Origin: Nitrosomonas supralitoralis
GTDB taxonomy: Bacteria > Pseudomonadota > Gammaproteobacteria > Burkholderiales > Nitrosomonadaceae
Assembly (NCBI RefSeq): GCF_003011925.2
Contig: NZ_PXXU01000008.1
Coordinates: 1-64,000, forward strand
Direction of reading: 5' to 3'
DNA length: 64,000 nt
The notes under the pieces are model-generated. The model made no database searches, had not been told where the DNA came from, and worked only from the letters and a program-made list of their open reading frames with translations. Both the position numbers and the translations under genes were made by a program. This document shows positions 56,201 to 64,000 of this stretch, piece by piece. Within the stretch, counting starts at the first letter, position 1. The number at the start of each line of letters is the position of its first letter.

Positions 56201-56445
56201 TGGCATTTATATTAGGCGTAGTTCCTTTGGTCATCGCCACCGGCGCCGGTTCAGCAGCGCGGCAATCGATGGGAACCGGTGTTTTTGGCGGGATGATCAT
56301 GGCAACAACCATCGCAACTATTTTTGTGCCGTTGTTTTTTTCCTGGTTTGTGCGCAAAAGTGAACCCAGGTTGCCCGAGGCTCAAAAAAATATAATGCAC
56401 AAGCCGCTACAATCTGATAAAGCTGGCAGAGATTCTCAAGATTGA
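53290..56445 (+). CDS. RND efflux pump inner-membrane subunit (HAE-1, AcrB type)
   Basis: A 1051-residue proton-driven pump, the usual size. Hallmarks are MARFFIERPIFASVLSIII, the helix-4 FAMVLSIGIVVDDAIVVLEN with the two proton-relay aspartates, and the second-half GLTAKNAILLVEFA. Twelve transmembrane helices and two large periplasmic loops are visible. The sequence is of the hydrophobe/amphiphile type, which exports drugs, detergents or lipids, rather than the metal-exporting CusA type, in spite of the neighbouring copper operon. It pairs with the adaptor gene 15 bases upstream. Confidence 0.95.
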   Translation: MARFFIERPIFASVLSIIIVLAGLAAAMQLPVEQYPRITPPTVIVTANFPGASAETVIKTVAAPIEEKLSAIEGLLYFNSSADSSGRLTITVTFEIGTDIDRATFNVSNEVNTALARLPDEVRRTGVTIQKRTNDLLLVFAVTSQDPRHTGLFLSNFITNNILDDLRRAPGVGEARIFGAQDYSMRIWLRPDQMAQLGITTSDIASAIRTQNAQPAVGKIGQEPALADQQLVYTVTAKGRLLEPEQFENIILRSDGPRGVLYLKDVARIELGAQDYATRTLLNGQPGLGIGVFLRSGANALDTAAAVKARIDELKHYFPEGVQYVVSYDISLFVKASIWEVVKTLGEAMLLVVLVVYLFLQSWRATLIPIIAIPISLIGTFAGLWLLGYSINTLTLFAMVLSIGIVVDDAIVVLENIERLMTQEKLSPINAAIKAMQQVSNAVVAMTMVLVAVFIPVAFLGGIAGELYQQFAVTVAVAGVISGIVALTLTPTLCAVLLRPTHRQSVFFIWFNTHFEQLRRFYVGMVSLSLRHSIRCVLIFALVIVGLIYLVKHIPESFVPPEDQGFVIAAVILPDSATLARTVQTSSAIVAELSKEPAVIFQFAVNGLDFIGGGNKTNVSTLFLRLKDWSERTISAEETVNKIFQIGAQQPDGLAIAFNPPAIRGLGSTGGFELFVQSRASSDAAQLAMVVNEFMQTLREEPRLATVNSFLRSSVPQYFVEVDEAKAIAQGVAISDIYDTLQSTMGTFYVNDFNNFGRTYRVQLQAEAAYRMKAEDLGKVYVRAESGSMIPLSALSTVKHTIGAEQLERFNGLLSAKIMGSGARGVSSGEAIALVESIAAKTLPEGYQIAWTGAAFQEKRLGSAAIFAFSLAVVMVFLILAAQFETWALPVAVIMAIPFAMLGALLAILLRGMPNDIYFQIGMVTLIGLTAKNAILLVEFASQRMKQGVGITQAAIQSAQLRFRPIVMTSMAFILGVVPLVIATGAGSAARQSMGTGVFGGMIMATTIATIFVPLFFSWFVRKSEPRLPEAQKNIMHKPLQSDKAGRDSQD

Positions 56446-56762
56446 TTGATCTAAATCGCTGAGAAACCCTCTGCGTTGTCACCACGCTGTTAAGAACAGG
56501 CAACAATTTGTCAGATAGTACGAGTACCCTGAAGATCAAAGGCAACGTCGGAGATAGCGTGGTTGGGTCGATGGTGTTGTTCCAGCGTAGTTTTAAACGT
56601 TATCTGTCCAATCGTTGCGGTTGCTGGTTACCCATATCTGTAACGCCTGCTGCCGATGCATCATTCGTAACTGCAAGAATGCTTAATCCCTCATGTTTGT
56701 GGCTTGTTTTCGGACAGCTAACCTAGTGCAATGTAGGAGTTAATTCAGCTACAATCGCAGGC
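56446..56762. other. Gap between the pump gene and aroKB
   Basis: About 317 bases. A 72-codon open frame (56508-56726) has no ribosome binding site or recognisable family, and the expected outer-membrane channel gene is absent. The last part likely holds the aroKB promoter. Confidence 0.4.
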
Positions 56763-58460
56763 ATGAATTCGAGTAAATCAAAAGCATCTTCATTCATTCA
56801 AAAAAAACTGGGGCATACTAATGTAATTTTAGTGGGCATGATGGGTGCGGGGAAAACGACGATTGGTAAGGCTTTATCCAGTTTTCTAGGCAAAACTTTT
56901 ATCGACTCTGACCACGAAATTCAAGAACGCACCGGGGTGAAAATTCCAGTAATATTTGAAATCGAAGGGGAGGCTGGTTTTCGTAAACGTGAGTCAGAAG
57001 TATTGGCTGAATTGGTTGAGAAAAAAAATATCATTCTGGCGACGGGTGGAGGTGCAGTTCTGAATGATGAGAATCGCCAGTTGTTGCGGCGAAGTGGAAT
57101 TGTTATCTATTTACGGGCATCGGTAAATGATTTGTACCGACGTACTCGGCATGACAAAAACAGACCATTGCTGCAGACCCAGAATTTATATGCACGATTG
57201 AATGAACTCTATATGCAAAGAGATGCGCTTTATCGTGAATCAGCGCATGTCATCATTGATAGCGGCAAACAGGGGGTTCGTTTTTTAGTACAGAAACTGA
57301 TAAACAGATTAATATCTATAGATTTCAATACAATCATGCAAAACAATCGTGGAAGTACCATGCAGACCATTACAGTTGATTTTACCCCTTCATCAGAGAA
57401 GCGTAGTTATCCGATACATATTGGTTATGGAATTTTGCAACAAGTTGACTTGATCGTATCCTGCTTACCGCAAAAGCGGGTTGCTGTCGTTAGTAACACA
57501 ACCATAGCACCTCTTTACTTGAACAAGCTCCGTATAGCATTGGAGGAAAGGGGGGTTAGTTCTGTTCCGATTATTCTTCCAGATGGTGAAGCACACAAAA
57601 ACTGGGAAACTTTAAATTTAATTTTTGATGCGCTGCTGCAAAATCACTGCGAGCGGAATACTGCAATATTGGCACTGGGTGGGGGGGTGATTGGTGATCT
57701 GACCGGTTTTGCGGCCGCAACTTATTTGCGGGGCGTACCTTTTATTCAGATACCTACAACATTGTTGGCACAAGTAGACTCCTCAGTGGGTGGGAAAACC
57801 GGAATCAATCATCCATCCGGCAAGAATATGATCGGTGCTTTTTATCAACCACGTATGGTATTGGCTGACAGTGCAACGTTAAATACCTTACCGGATAGAG
57901 AGTTACGTGCAGGGCTTGCTGAGATTATTAAATACGGTTTAATCCGTGATCCCGCTTTCTTTGATTGGCTTGAACAAAATATGCATCGCCTACTTGCGCG
58001 TGATTCGGTCACACTAAATGAAGCTATTCAACGCAGTTGCGAAAACAAGGCGGAAATAGTAGCTGCAGATGAGAAGGAAAAAGGAATCAGAGCATTGCTT
58101 AATTTGGGTCATACCTTTGGTCATGCCATTGAAAATGGAATGGGATATGGTGTTTGGTTGCACGGCGAAGCTGTGGCAGCAGGAACGGTGATGGCAGCTG
58201 AGTTATCACGCCGCATGAAGCTAATTAGTGATGTTGATGTTCAGCGCATTCGCAAAATTCTTTTGCAGGCCGAATTGCCAGTTGTTGCACCTAAAATGCC
58301 TTTAGAAAAATATATGCAACTGATGACTCTGGATAAAAAAGTGGAAGCTGGAAAATCACGCTTCATTCTTCTTAATCGCATAGGTGAAGCGGTAATGAGA
58401 GCCGATATCGCGCCTGCAATATTAAATGAAACGATTCTGGCGTGTATGTCAGATGAATGA
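56763..58460 (+). CDS. aroKB: Shikimate kinase / 3-dehydroquinate synthase fusion
   Basis: One 565-residue frame holds two shikimate-pathway enzymes. Residues about 1-190 are shikimate kinase: [14 protein letters not shown] (Walker A, near 26), [19 protein letters not shown] and ATGGGAVL. Residues about 200-565 are 3-dehydroquinate synthase: [64 protein letters not shown] and [10 protein letters not shown]. The two are usually separate genes in this order. An in-frame ATG at 57360 with GGAAG five bases before it sits exactly where a separate AroB would start (MQTITVDF), so a free AroB may also be made. All catalytic motifs look intact. Confidence 0.9.
   Translation: MNSSKSKASSFIQKKLGHTNVILVGMMGAGKTTIGKALSSFLGKTFIDSDHEIQERTGVKIPVIFEIEGEAGFRKRESEVLAELVEKKNIILATGGGAVLNDENRQLLRRSGIVIYLRASVNDLYRRTRHDKNRPLLQTQNLYARLNELYMQRDALYRESAHVIIDSGKQGVRFLVQKLINRLISIDFNTIMQNNRGSTMQTITVDFTPSSEKRSYPIHIGYGILQQVDLIVSCLPQKRVAVVSNTTIAPLYLNKLRIALEERGVSSVPIILPDGEAHKNWETLNLIFDALLQNHCERNTAILALGGGVIGDLTGFAAATYLRGVPFIQIPTTLLAQVDSSVGGKTGINHPSGKNMIGAFYQPRMVLADSATLNTLPDRELRAGLAEIIKYGLIRDPAFFDWLEQNMHRLLARDSVTLNEAIQRSCENKAEIVAADEKEKGIRALLNLGHTFGHAIENGMGYGVWLHGEAVAAGTVMAAELSRRMKLISDVDVQRIRKILLQAELPVVAPKMPLEKYMQLMTLDKKVEAGKSRFILLNRIGEAVMRADIAPAILNETILACMSDE
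57351..57362 (+). promoter_or_regulatory. Internal ribosome binding site and start for AroB
   Basis: GGAAG (57351-57355) precedes an in-frame ATG (57360-57362) with a four-base gap. The ATG is codon 200 of the aroKB frame, and the protein from it begins MQTITVDF, like stand-alone AroB. It may allow separate translation of the synthase. Confidence 0.5.
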
Positions 58461-59574
58461 ACTTGCTGTTTATGCTGTGTCTTCTGAAAATTCTCGTGGG
58501 CGTGAGATACATGAGGAATTGCCAGGCGGACGCAGTGAATTTCAACGCGATCGGGATCGTATCATTCATTCGGCTGCTTTCCGTCGGCTGGAATATAAAA
58601 CCCAGGTATTTGTTAATCATGAAGGTGATTTATTCCGAACCCGTCTGACGCATAGCCTGGAAGTTGCACAGATAGGTCGCTCCATAGCAAGAAATCTAGG
58701 TTTGAACGAAGACCTGGTGGAGGCGATTACACTGGCGCATGATCTTGGACATACGCCTTTTGGTCACGCGGGTCAGGATGCATTGAACGATTGTATGCGG
58801 GATTATGGTGGTTTTGAACATAATCTGCAATCCCTGCGAGTTGTTGATGTGCTTGAAGAGCGTTATGCTGCGTTTGATGGATTGAATCTCTGTTATGAAA
58901 CCCGGGAGGGTATACTCAAACATGTTTCCAGAAGGAATGCGCAGAAACTGGGTGCTGTTGGTGAGCGTTTTTTACAGCGAAGAAGCCCTTCATTGGAAGC
59001 GCAACTTGCTAATCTAGCAGATGAAATTGCGTACAATAATCATGATGTGGATGATGGTCTGCGCTCGGGATTAATCACATTGAATCAATTGGAGAGTGTG
59101 GCAATTTTTTCGTGCCATCTAAAACAAGTCAAGGAAAAATATCCGCTACTATCTGAGCGCCGTATGGTTTATGAAACTATACGTGGGATGATCAATACAC
59201 TGGTAACTGACCTCATCCAACAAAGTACACGTAATATTAAAGAAGCAGAGGTTGATAACCTGGCTGCCGTGCATGTCGCAGCGCCACTCATTGGTTTTAG
59301 TCAGCAAATAAAAAAACAGCAGCAGGAATTGAAGAAATTTTTGCTAGATAACCTTTATCGGCATTTCCGCGTGGTACGTATGAGCAACAAGGCTCATCAT
59401 ACCATTGAGAGGCTATTTACCGCTTTTAGCTCGGAAATAAAATTGCTGCCCATTCAATATCAGGAAAAATTTGATCGAGAAGGCCATCAGGCAATTGCCG
59501 ATTATATTGCTGGAATGACCGATCGGTACGCCATCAAAGAATATCAGCGTTTATTTGCTATTGCCGAAAATTAG
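58453..59574 (+). CDS. dgt: Deoxyguanosinetriphosphate triphosphohydrolase-like protein
   Basis: A 373-residue HD-superfamily phosphohydrolase that removes triphosphate from dNTPs. The HD motif is complete: His in [12 protein letters not shown] in [15 protein letters not shown], and the late Asp in NNHDVDDGL. The N-terminal [24 protein letters not shown] is typical of the dGTPase group. It overlaps aroKB by eight bases (ATG at 58453, stop of aroKB at 58458-58460), so it is translationally coupled. An upstream in-frame ATG at 58426 is less likely. Confidence 0.93.
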   Translation: MNELAVYAVSSENSRGREIHEELPGGRSEFQRDRDRIIHSAAFRRLEYKTQVFVNHEGDLFRTRLTHSLEVAQIGRSIARNLGLNEDLVEAITLAHDLGHTPFGHAGQDALNDCMRDYGGFEHNLQSLRVVDVLEERYAAFDGLNLCYETREGILKHVSRRNAQKLGAVGERFLQRRSPSLEAQLANLADEIAYNNHDVDDGLRSGLITLNQLESVAIFSCHLKQVKEKYPLLSERRMVYETIRGMINTLVTDLIQQSTRNIKEAEVDNLAAVHVAAPLIGFSQQIKKQQQELKKFLLDNLYRHFRVVRMSNKAHHTIERLFTAFSSEIKLLPIQYQEKFDREGHQAIADYIAGMTDRYAIKEYQRLFAIAEN

Positions 59575-59885
59575 GTTTGTGCCGATTAATTGCTGCCAAA
59601 ATTATTTTTATGCAAGTTTCTGGTTTTATTAATACTGATCTGGCGATATACGTAACGGTCGTTCGCTGGTAATATTGCTGACCGGTAAAAGCAGACACTT
59701 TAAATAGAGCCGTTGAAAAACTTTCTGCATTACTGCTGCGTTAAGATCGGATTCAAGATGCTCTTTTTGGGCGTAAACTATGTTTCTGTGCTTGATTTTC
59801 CTTGTGTCGACTTCTTGGAAGCATTTTTCAATGGCCTATTAGCGGAAACTGCCTGTTTAAAAAACAATGAGAGTTAGGTTTATTA
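59575..59885. other. Intergenic region with a MITE-like element
   Basis: About 310 bases between dgt and hemE. The centre is a 127-base element bounded by near-identical inverted ends (59709-59835). The rest shows no gene. Confidence 0.5.
59709..59835. mobile_element. MITE-like element with 12-bp terminal inverted repeats
   Basis: GCCGTTGAAAAA at 59709-59720 and TTTTTCAATGGC at 59824-59835 are inverted copies differing at one base (GCC[G/A]TTGAAAAA). The 103-base inside has no transposase but may keep the ends of an insertion sequence; read on the minus strand it gives a short helical fragment (IEKCFQEVDTRKIKHR). No second copy was spotted in this window and no target-site duplication is clear. 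Confidence 0.5.
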
Positions 59886-60959
59886 ATGACAACACTAAAG
59901 AATGATACGTTATTACGCGCATTACTGAAACAATCTGTTGAATATACACCCGTCTGGCTAATGCGTCAGGCAGGCAGGTATCTTGCTGAATATAATGCAA
60001 CAAGGGCACGTGCAGGAGATTTTCTTGCCTTATGTAAGAATCCTGGATTTGCAACGGAAGTCACCATGCAACCGCTTGCACGTTTTCCTCTGGATGCTGC
60101 CATTTTATTTTCAGATATTCTGACCATACCTGATGCTATGGGACTGGGATTGTATTTCGCTCATGGTGAAGGTCCGATGTTTGAGCGTCCGCTACGAGAA
60201 GAAAAAGAAATCCGGGCATTAAAGATTCCCGACCCAGATGCGGAATTACGCTATGTGATGGATGCGGTGTCGGAAATCCGTAAAGCCTTAGATAATCGAG
60301 TGCCTCTGATAGGTTTTTCCGGCAGTCCCTTTACGCTGGCCTGTTACATGGTGGAAGGGCGGGGTGGAACCGATTTTCGTGAGATCAAGACGATGCTGTA
60401 TCAGCGTCCCGAATTGTTGCATCACATTCTGGATGTGAATGCAAAGGCGGTGACTGCTTATCTGAATGCACAAATTGAATCGGGGGCACAGATAGCCATG
60501 ATTTTTGATACTTGGGGCGGGGCGCTTTCACATGCGGCTTATCAGGAATTTTCTTTGCGTTATATGCAACAAATTATTGCCGGATTAAAACGCGAACATG
60601 AAGGCGTGCGCATTCCGAATATCGTTTTTACCAAGGGTGGCGGATTGTGGCTGGAAGCCATTGCTGATATAGGTTGTGATGCCGTCGGTTTGGATTGGAC
60701 CATTGATATCGGAGAAGCACGTCGGCGGGTTGGCGATAAAGTTGCTTTGCAGGGGAATCTTGATCCTTCGGTGTTGTTTGCATCACCAGAAGTAATTAAT
60801 ATTGAAGTCGAGAAGATACTATTGAGTTATGGTGCCGGCAGTGGTCATGTCTTTAATTTGGGGCATGGGATTTCTCAGTTTACGCCACCGGAGAACGCAG
60901 CAGCCTTGGTAGAAGCGGTACACACGTTAAGTCGCAAATTTCACTTGGCTAATGCTTAA
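59886..60959 (+). CDS. hemE: Uroporphyrinogen decarboxylase
   Basis: A 357-residue HemE, which removes four carboxyl groups from uroporphyrinogen III in haem synthesis. The N-terminal signature [16 protein letters not shown] (about 22-37) carries the catalytic arginines, followed by [12 protein letters not shown] with the key Asp and [16 protein letters not shown]. The later QGNLDPSVL and [10 protein letters not shown] complete the pattern. The length is normal. Ammonia oxidisers need much haem for hydroxylamine oxidoreductase and cytochromes, so high expression is expected. Confidence 0.97.
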   Translation: MTTLKNDTLLRALLKQSVEYTPVWLMRQAGRYLAEYNATRARAGDFLALCKNPGFATEVTMQPLARFPLDAAILFSDILTIPDAMGLGLYFAHGEGPMFERPLREEKEIRALKIPDPDAELRYVMDAVSEIRKALDNRVPLIGFSGSPFTLACYMVEGRGGTDFREIKTMLYQRPELLHHILDVNAKAVTAYLNAQIESGAQIAMIFDTWGGALSHAAYQEFSLRYMQQIIAGLKREHEGVRIPNIVFTKGGGLWLEAIADIGCDAVGLDWTIDIGEARRRVGDKVALQGNLDPSVLFASPEVINIEVEKILLSYGAGSGHVFNLGHGISQFTPPENAAALVEAVHTLSRKFHLANA

Positions 60960-60994
60960 GTTATTGATTCGGGGTGTTGTCGCAGGAAAGGATT

Positions 60995-61684
60995 ATGCAT
61001 ATTTTGATTATTGAAGATGATTTGGCGATTGCAGCAAATCTTTATGATTTTCTGGAATCTAGAGGGCATACTGCCGATGCTGCCGCGAATGGGGTTGCAG
61101 GGTTGCACTTGGCTGTGACACAAAGATTTGATGCAATTTTACTTGACTTGGGGTTGCCGGGCATGAATGGTATGACATTGTGTCGAAAATTGCGCCAGGA
61201 ATCGCAGATTGATACACCTATTTTGATGCTGACAGCGCGTGATACGCTGGAAGATAAGCTGGCTGGTTTTGAGCAGGGAGCAGATGACTATCTCATTAAA
61301 CCATTTGCACTCAAAGAGGTAGAAGCACGCTTATTAGCACTGCATAAAAGGCATCTTGGGAAGGTTGCGAATCGCACATTGGAATTTGACAAGCTTTCTT
61401 TTGACCCTAAAACATTGTCTATTCGCTTTGAGAATAAGAATGTGAAGCTTCCACCTAAGTGTATACGCTTACTAGCGCTAATGATGAGTGAGCCGGGCAG
61501 GGTATTTAGCCGCGAGGAGCTCGAATTAGAAGCCTGGGAGGATGTTCAGGAAACCAGTGATACATTGCGCAGTCACATGCATATTTTACGGCGTGCTTTA
61601 ACCAAAGCAGGCGGTTACGATCCAATCGAAACGGTTCATGGGCTTGGTTATTGCCTGACATCTCGTGCTCAGATTTCCGAATGA
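60995..61684 (+). CDS. OmpR-family response regulator
   Basis: A 229-residue regulator. The receiver domain has IIEDD at the start, the phospho-acceptor Asp in AILLDLGLPGMNG (about 51) and Lys in DDYLIKPF. A winged-helix DNA-binding domain follows (FSREELELEAWEDVQETSDTLRSHMHILRRAL). I start at the ATG at 60995, with AGGAAAGG just upstream. It is followed by its kinase with a 20-base overlap. It is 35 bases after hemE and could be co-transcribed. The target genes are unknown. Confidence 0.93.
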   Translation: MHILIIEDDLAIAANLYDFLESRGHTADAAANGVAGLHLAVTQRFDAILLDLGLPGMNGMTLCRKLRQESQIDTPILMLTARDTLEDKLAGFEQGADDYLIKPFALKEVEARLLALHKRHLGKVANRTLEFDKLSFDPKTLSIRFENKNVKLPPKCIRLLALMMSEPGRVFSREELELEAWEDVQETSDTLRSHMHILRRALTKAGGYDPIETVHGLGYCLTSRAQISE

Positions 61685-62939
61685 ACATAGCCTGCGCTAT
61701 CGTGTCGCGGTAGCGCTGTCAACATTTAGCATTTTTATTGTCGGGACGTTGTGCATTATTCTATATTTCGTCTCTGATGATATCGAAGAGGCGCATATTG
61801 AACAAGTAATTGATATGGAAATGGATCATCTTGTTCAGCGTTATCAAATACATTTAGATTTTATTCCGCAAGTCGGCTCAAATCTGAAAAGCTATGTAAT
61901 TCACGATATGAATGACGAGTTGCAGATTCCTGCTTATTTGCGCGGATTTAATTCAGGCTATCATCAAGTATACTACGGTCTCGAAAATTACCATATTCGT
62001 GTACGTGAGTTAGATGGAGCAAAATTTCTTGTTGCTTATCGAATTGCGCTGCATCAGCAACGATTAAGCAAACTTAGACTGATTATCTTGATTTCATGGT
62101 TTATCGTTGTTGTCATTGCGTTTGTGGTAGGTTACCTGTTAGCTAGGGTACTGGTTAAGCAGGTCACTGATTTGGCTGATCGTGTCAGTCAGCTAGCAAC
62201 GGATGGGGCTCAAACCGGGTTATTGGCGCGACCGGATATGGATGAAGAAGTTGCGCAACTAGCTCATGCACTGGATGATTATCAGATTCGCATTAAGCGT
62301 ATGTTGCAACGAGAGCAGGAATTTACTGCCAATGTGAGTCATGAATTAAGAACTCCAATCACAACCATTTTAACCAGTTGTGAATTGTTGGTCGCAACAC
62401 CCGATGTACCAGCCAGAGCGCATTATCGAATAAAAATGATCGAAGCAGCCGCCACGCGCATGGGGGAGCAATTACAAGCGTTACTGTTTTTGGCTCGTGA
62501 ACAGGGGTTAGGAGTTACAGAACCTGTTGCCGTGGCTGAATGTGTTTTTGATGCAGTTGAACCGATATGCTCAGAAATTTATCGGAAGCAACTAAAATTT
62601 GAAGTGAACATTGCACCCTCAGTGACAATTATCGTTAATCGTCAGGCGCTCCATACTGCATTAATGAATCTGCTCCGGAATGCCGTACAGTACACTGAGA
62701 GTGGTTTTATCCGTGTTGAGTTTAACGATCGTCGATTATCAATTTCAGACTCAGGCATCGGAATAGAGCCTGCGTATTTGCCCTTACTCTATGAGCGTTT
62801 TTTTCGCGGTTCTGAACAAGGAGAGGGTTTGGGTATCGGACTTGCGATTGTCAAGCGAATCTGTAATTACTATAGCTGGGAAATAGAAGTGGTTAGTACA
62901 CCCGGCAAAGGTACCACGTTTCATATTATTTTTCCTTAA
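61665..62939 (+). CDS. Membrane sensor histidine kinase
   Basis: A 424-residue kinase with two transmembrane segments (about 15-37 and 145-168) and a periplasmic loop of about 105 residues between. A HAMP-like linker follows, then the phospho-acceptor His in FTANVSHELRTPITTI (about 228) and the ATPase boxes N (LMNLLRNAVQYTESG), G1 (ISDSGIGIE) and G2 (GEGLGIGLAIVKRI). The start is GTG at 61665, overlapping the regulator gene by 20 bases. The sensed signal is unknown. Confidence 0.93.
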   Translation: MLRFPNEHSLRYRVAVALSTFSIFIVGTLCIILYFVSDDIEEAHIEQVIDMEMDHLVQRYQIHLDFIPQVGSNLKSYVIHDMNDELQIPAYLRGFNSGYHQVYYGLENYHIRVRELDGAKFLVAYRIALHQQRLSKLRLIILISWFIVVVIAFVVGYLLARVLVKQVTDLADRVSQLATDGAQTGLLARPDMDEEVAQLAHALDDYQIRIKRMLQREQEFTANVSHELRTPITTILTSCELLVATPDVPARAHYRIKMIEAAATRMGEQLQALLFLAREQGLGVTEPVAVAECVFDAVEPICSEIYRKQLKFEVNIAPSVTIIVNRQALHTALMNLLRNAVQYTESGFIRVEFNDRRLSISDSGIGIEPAYLPLLYERFFRGSEQGEGLGIGLAIVKRICNYYSWEIEVVSTPGKGTTFHIIFP

Positions 62940-63242
62940 TAATTGGTTAGATAGTCCTATGCTATCTTCACGAATTATTCACATTTCCTGTGTTAACGTT
63001 TCCTGGTGAAGGACAGTTCAGTCACGGGTTTCAAGATCTAAGAAGAGTGTTTCTTATCGTCGCCTACATCAACTAGGTTGTTACGTTTCGTAGAATCTCG
63101 GCTAAAGAATTAAGTCCCTCCCAAAGCCATATGTCTTTGGGGTTATCTTTCTTATGCCGAATTTACGACACTTTCAAGGGTGTGTTGTGGTAAAAATTTT
63201 TAAATTTAAATGGTTTCTAATCGATAAATTAGGGAGTATTGC
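62940..63242. other. Intergenic region before the bicarbonate transporter gene
   Basis: About 300 bases with one hairpin (63120-63141) and an AT-rich end carrying AGGGAG before the sbtA-like start. No gene is visible. Confidence 0.4.
63120..63141. terminator. Hairpin between the kinase and sbtA-like genes
   Basis: CCCAAAG (63120-63126) and CTTTGGG (63135-63141) form a perfect 7-bp stem with an eight-base loop. It is 180 bases after the kinase stop and about 100 before the next start. A T-rich stretch follows loosely. It could be a terminator or a leader structure. Confidence 0.35.
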
Positions 63243-64000
63243 ATGGTAACTATACAACCAGTTGTTTTGTTTTTTGTATTCGGGGTTCTGGCAGGTGTAA
63301 TCAAATCTGACCTGAAAATACCTGAAGCTTTATACAAAAGTTTGAGTCTGTTTCTGTTGATCGCCATTGGTTTTAAAGGTGGTGTATCGATGGCTAAGTA
63401 CGAAATCATGGAGGTGCTGCCAATCGCTCTCTCTATGGTTGTTTTGGCGGCACTGATTCCACTGACAGCTTATCCGATACTGAGATTCGTCGGTAAATTC
63501 ACTCAGGCGGATGCGGGGGCGATTTCCGCGCATTACGGTTCGGTGAGTGCGGTAACGTTTGCCGTGGGGGTGGCTTTCTTGGCGGGCAAGGATGAACCTT
63601 CCGAAGGTTATATGGTGCTGATCATGGCGTTGATGGAGATTCCAGCATTGGTAACTGGTACGATTCTGGCGCGTGCAGGTGCTGGTGGAGAGAAAACTCA
63701 ATGGGGCAAATTAATGCACGAAATTCTGACTGGTACCAGTCTTTATTTATTGCTAGCAGGCGTGATTATTGGTTACTATGCCGGAGTAACGCAGAATGTA
63801 TCACCGCTGGATAAAATGTTCATGGATCTGTTTATGGGCGTGTTGGCCTTCTTCTTGCTGGAAATGGGCTTGCTGGCAGCATCGAGATTGAGAGCCGTTA
63901 TGGAAAAAGGTGTATTTTTAATTACATTTGGTATACTGTTTCCGCTAACAGCTGGATTCTTTGGTGCTTATTTAGGTTGGTTATTTGGCTTATCGGAAGG
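63243..64000 (+). CDS. SbtA-type sodium-dependent bicarbonate permease (partial, runs off the window)
   Basis: The frame opens at the ATG at 63243, with AGGGAG six bases upstream, and is still open at the last base. About 252 residues are seen. They form seven or more hydrophobic segments with the SbtA-like features GVIKSDLKIPEALYKSLS, IGFKGGV, HYGSVSAVTFAVG and MEIPALVTGTILA. SbtA takes up bicarbonate with sodium. In an autotroph it would feed carbon fixation. The nearby two-component system could control it. The C-terminal half, including any regulatory loop, lies beyond the window. Confidence 0.85.
   Translation, partial: MVTIQPVVLFFVFGVLAGVIKSDLKIPEALYKSLSLFLLIAIGFKGGVSMAKYEIMEVLPIALSMVVLAALIPLTAYPILRFVGKFTQADAGAISAHYGSVSAVTFAVGVAFLAGKDEPSEGYMVLIMALMEIPALVTGTILARAGAGGEKTQWGKLMHEILTGTSLYLLLAGVIIGYYAGVTQNVSPLDKMFMDLFMGVLAFFLLEMGLLAASRLRAVMEKGVFLITFGILFPLTAGFFGAYLGWLFGLSE

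Noticed and set aside
56508-56726. 72-residue frame as a remnant of an outer-membrane efflux channel
   Set aside because: No TolC-type sequence can be seen in it, so I only describe the gap.

Overview
The window looks like the chromosome of a betaproteobacterium of the Nitrosomonadaceae, most likely a Nitrosomonas-type ammonia oxidiser. This is judged from protein types and a by-eye moderate-to-low GC content, not from a database search. Pointers are PEP-CTERM sorting signals, a type C two-domain multicopper oxidase with a membrane-anchored cupredoxin, an SbtA-type bicarbonate permease, a shikimate kinase/dehydroquinate synthase fusion followed by dgt and hemE, and several polysaccharide genes. 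No rRNA, tRNA or CRISPR array was seen.

Layout. 0.26-7.8 kb: a class V aminotransferase, then a surface-glycan block (WecA/WbpL-type sugar-1-phosphate transferase, WbpM/PglF-type 4,6-dehydratase, an ABC exporter whose nucleotide-binding motifs are nearly all degraded, rmlA, rmlC). 7.9-9.2 kb: radA. 9.3-10.1 kb: a broken membrane lipid-kinase/cytidylyltransferase-like gene. 10.3-15.7 kb: an apparent sphingolipid (ceramide) block with an alkaline-ceramidase-like membrane protein, a fatty acyl-AMP ligase, a CerR-like reductase, an acyl carrier protein and a serine palmitoyltransferase. 15.9-18.1 kb: an unknown exported protein and a PIN-PhoH ATPase. 19.1-25.2 kb: a second glycan block (SGNH hydrolase, UDP-GlcNAc 2-epimerase, heparinase II/III-like protein, radical SAM protein, Gfo/Idh/MocA oxidoreductase). 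25.2-31.7 kb: a DNA methyltransferase relic, ada, a sulfate-binding protein with YezD and a small exported peptide, a PEP-CTERM protein, an L,D-transpeptidase, tadA and prmB.

32-49 kb is mostly small envelope proteins and signalling: a short lipoprotein, a GAF-PAS-GGDEF-EAL protein, a Crp/Fnr regulator, a small membrane protein, LemA with a GIDE/EF-hand protein, a PPK2 and CYTH-CHAD polyphosphate pair, an isoaspartyl peptidase, a LysM L,D-transpeptidase, a J-domain protein, a truncated PEP-CTERM gene and two tandem DUF3467-like paralogues. 49-56.4 kb: the copper-protein operon, divergent from an RND efflux pair. 56.8-64 kb: aroKB fusion, dgt, a MITE-like element, hemE, a two-component system and the start of an sbtA-like gene cut by the window edge.

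The most interesting signal is the 10.3-15.7 kb block. It carries four of the core functions expected for bacterial ceramide synthesis, but no recognisable N-acyltransferase. A ceramidase-family membrane protein sits beside it, with a decayed lipid-modifying gene next door. Secondary points are the ABC exporter with degraded motifs, the anchored type C multicopper oxidase/His-rich cupredoxin pair, the aroK-aroB fusion with an internal ribosome binding site, and the 127-bp MITE-like element.
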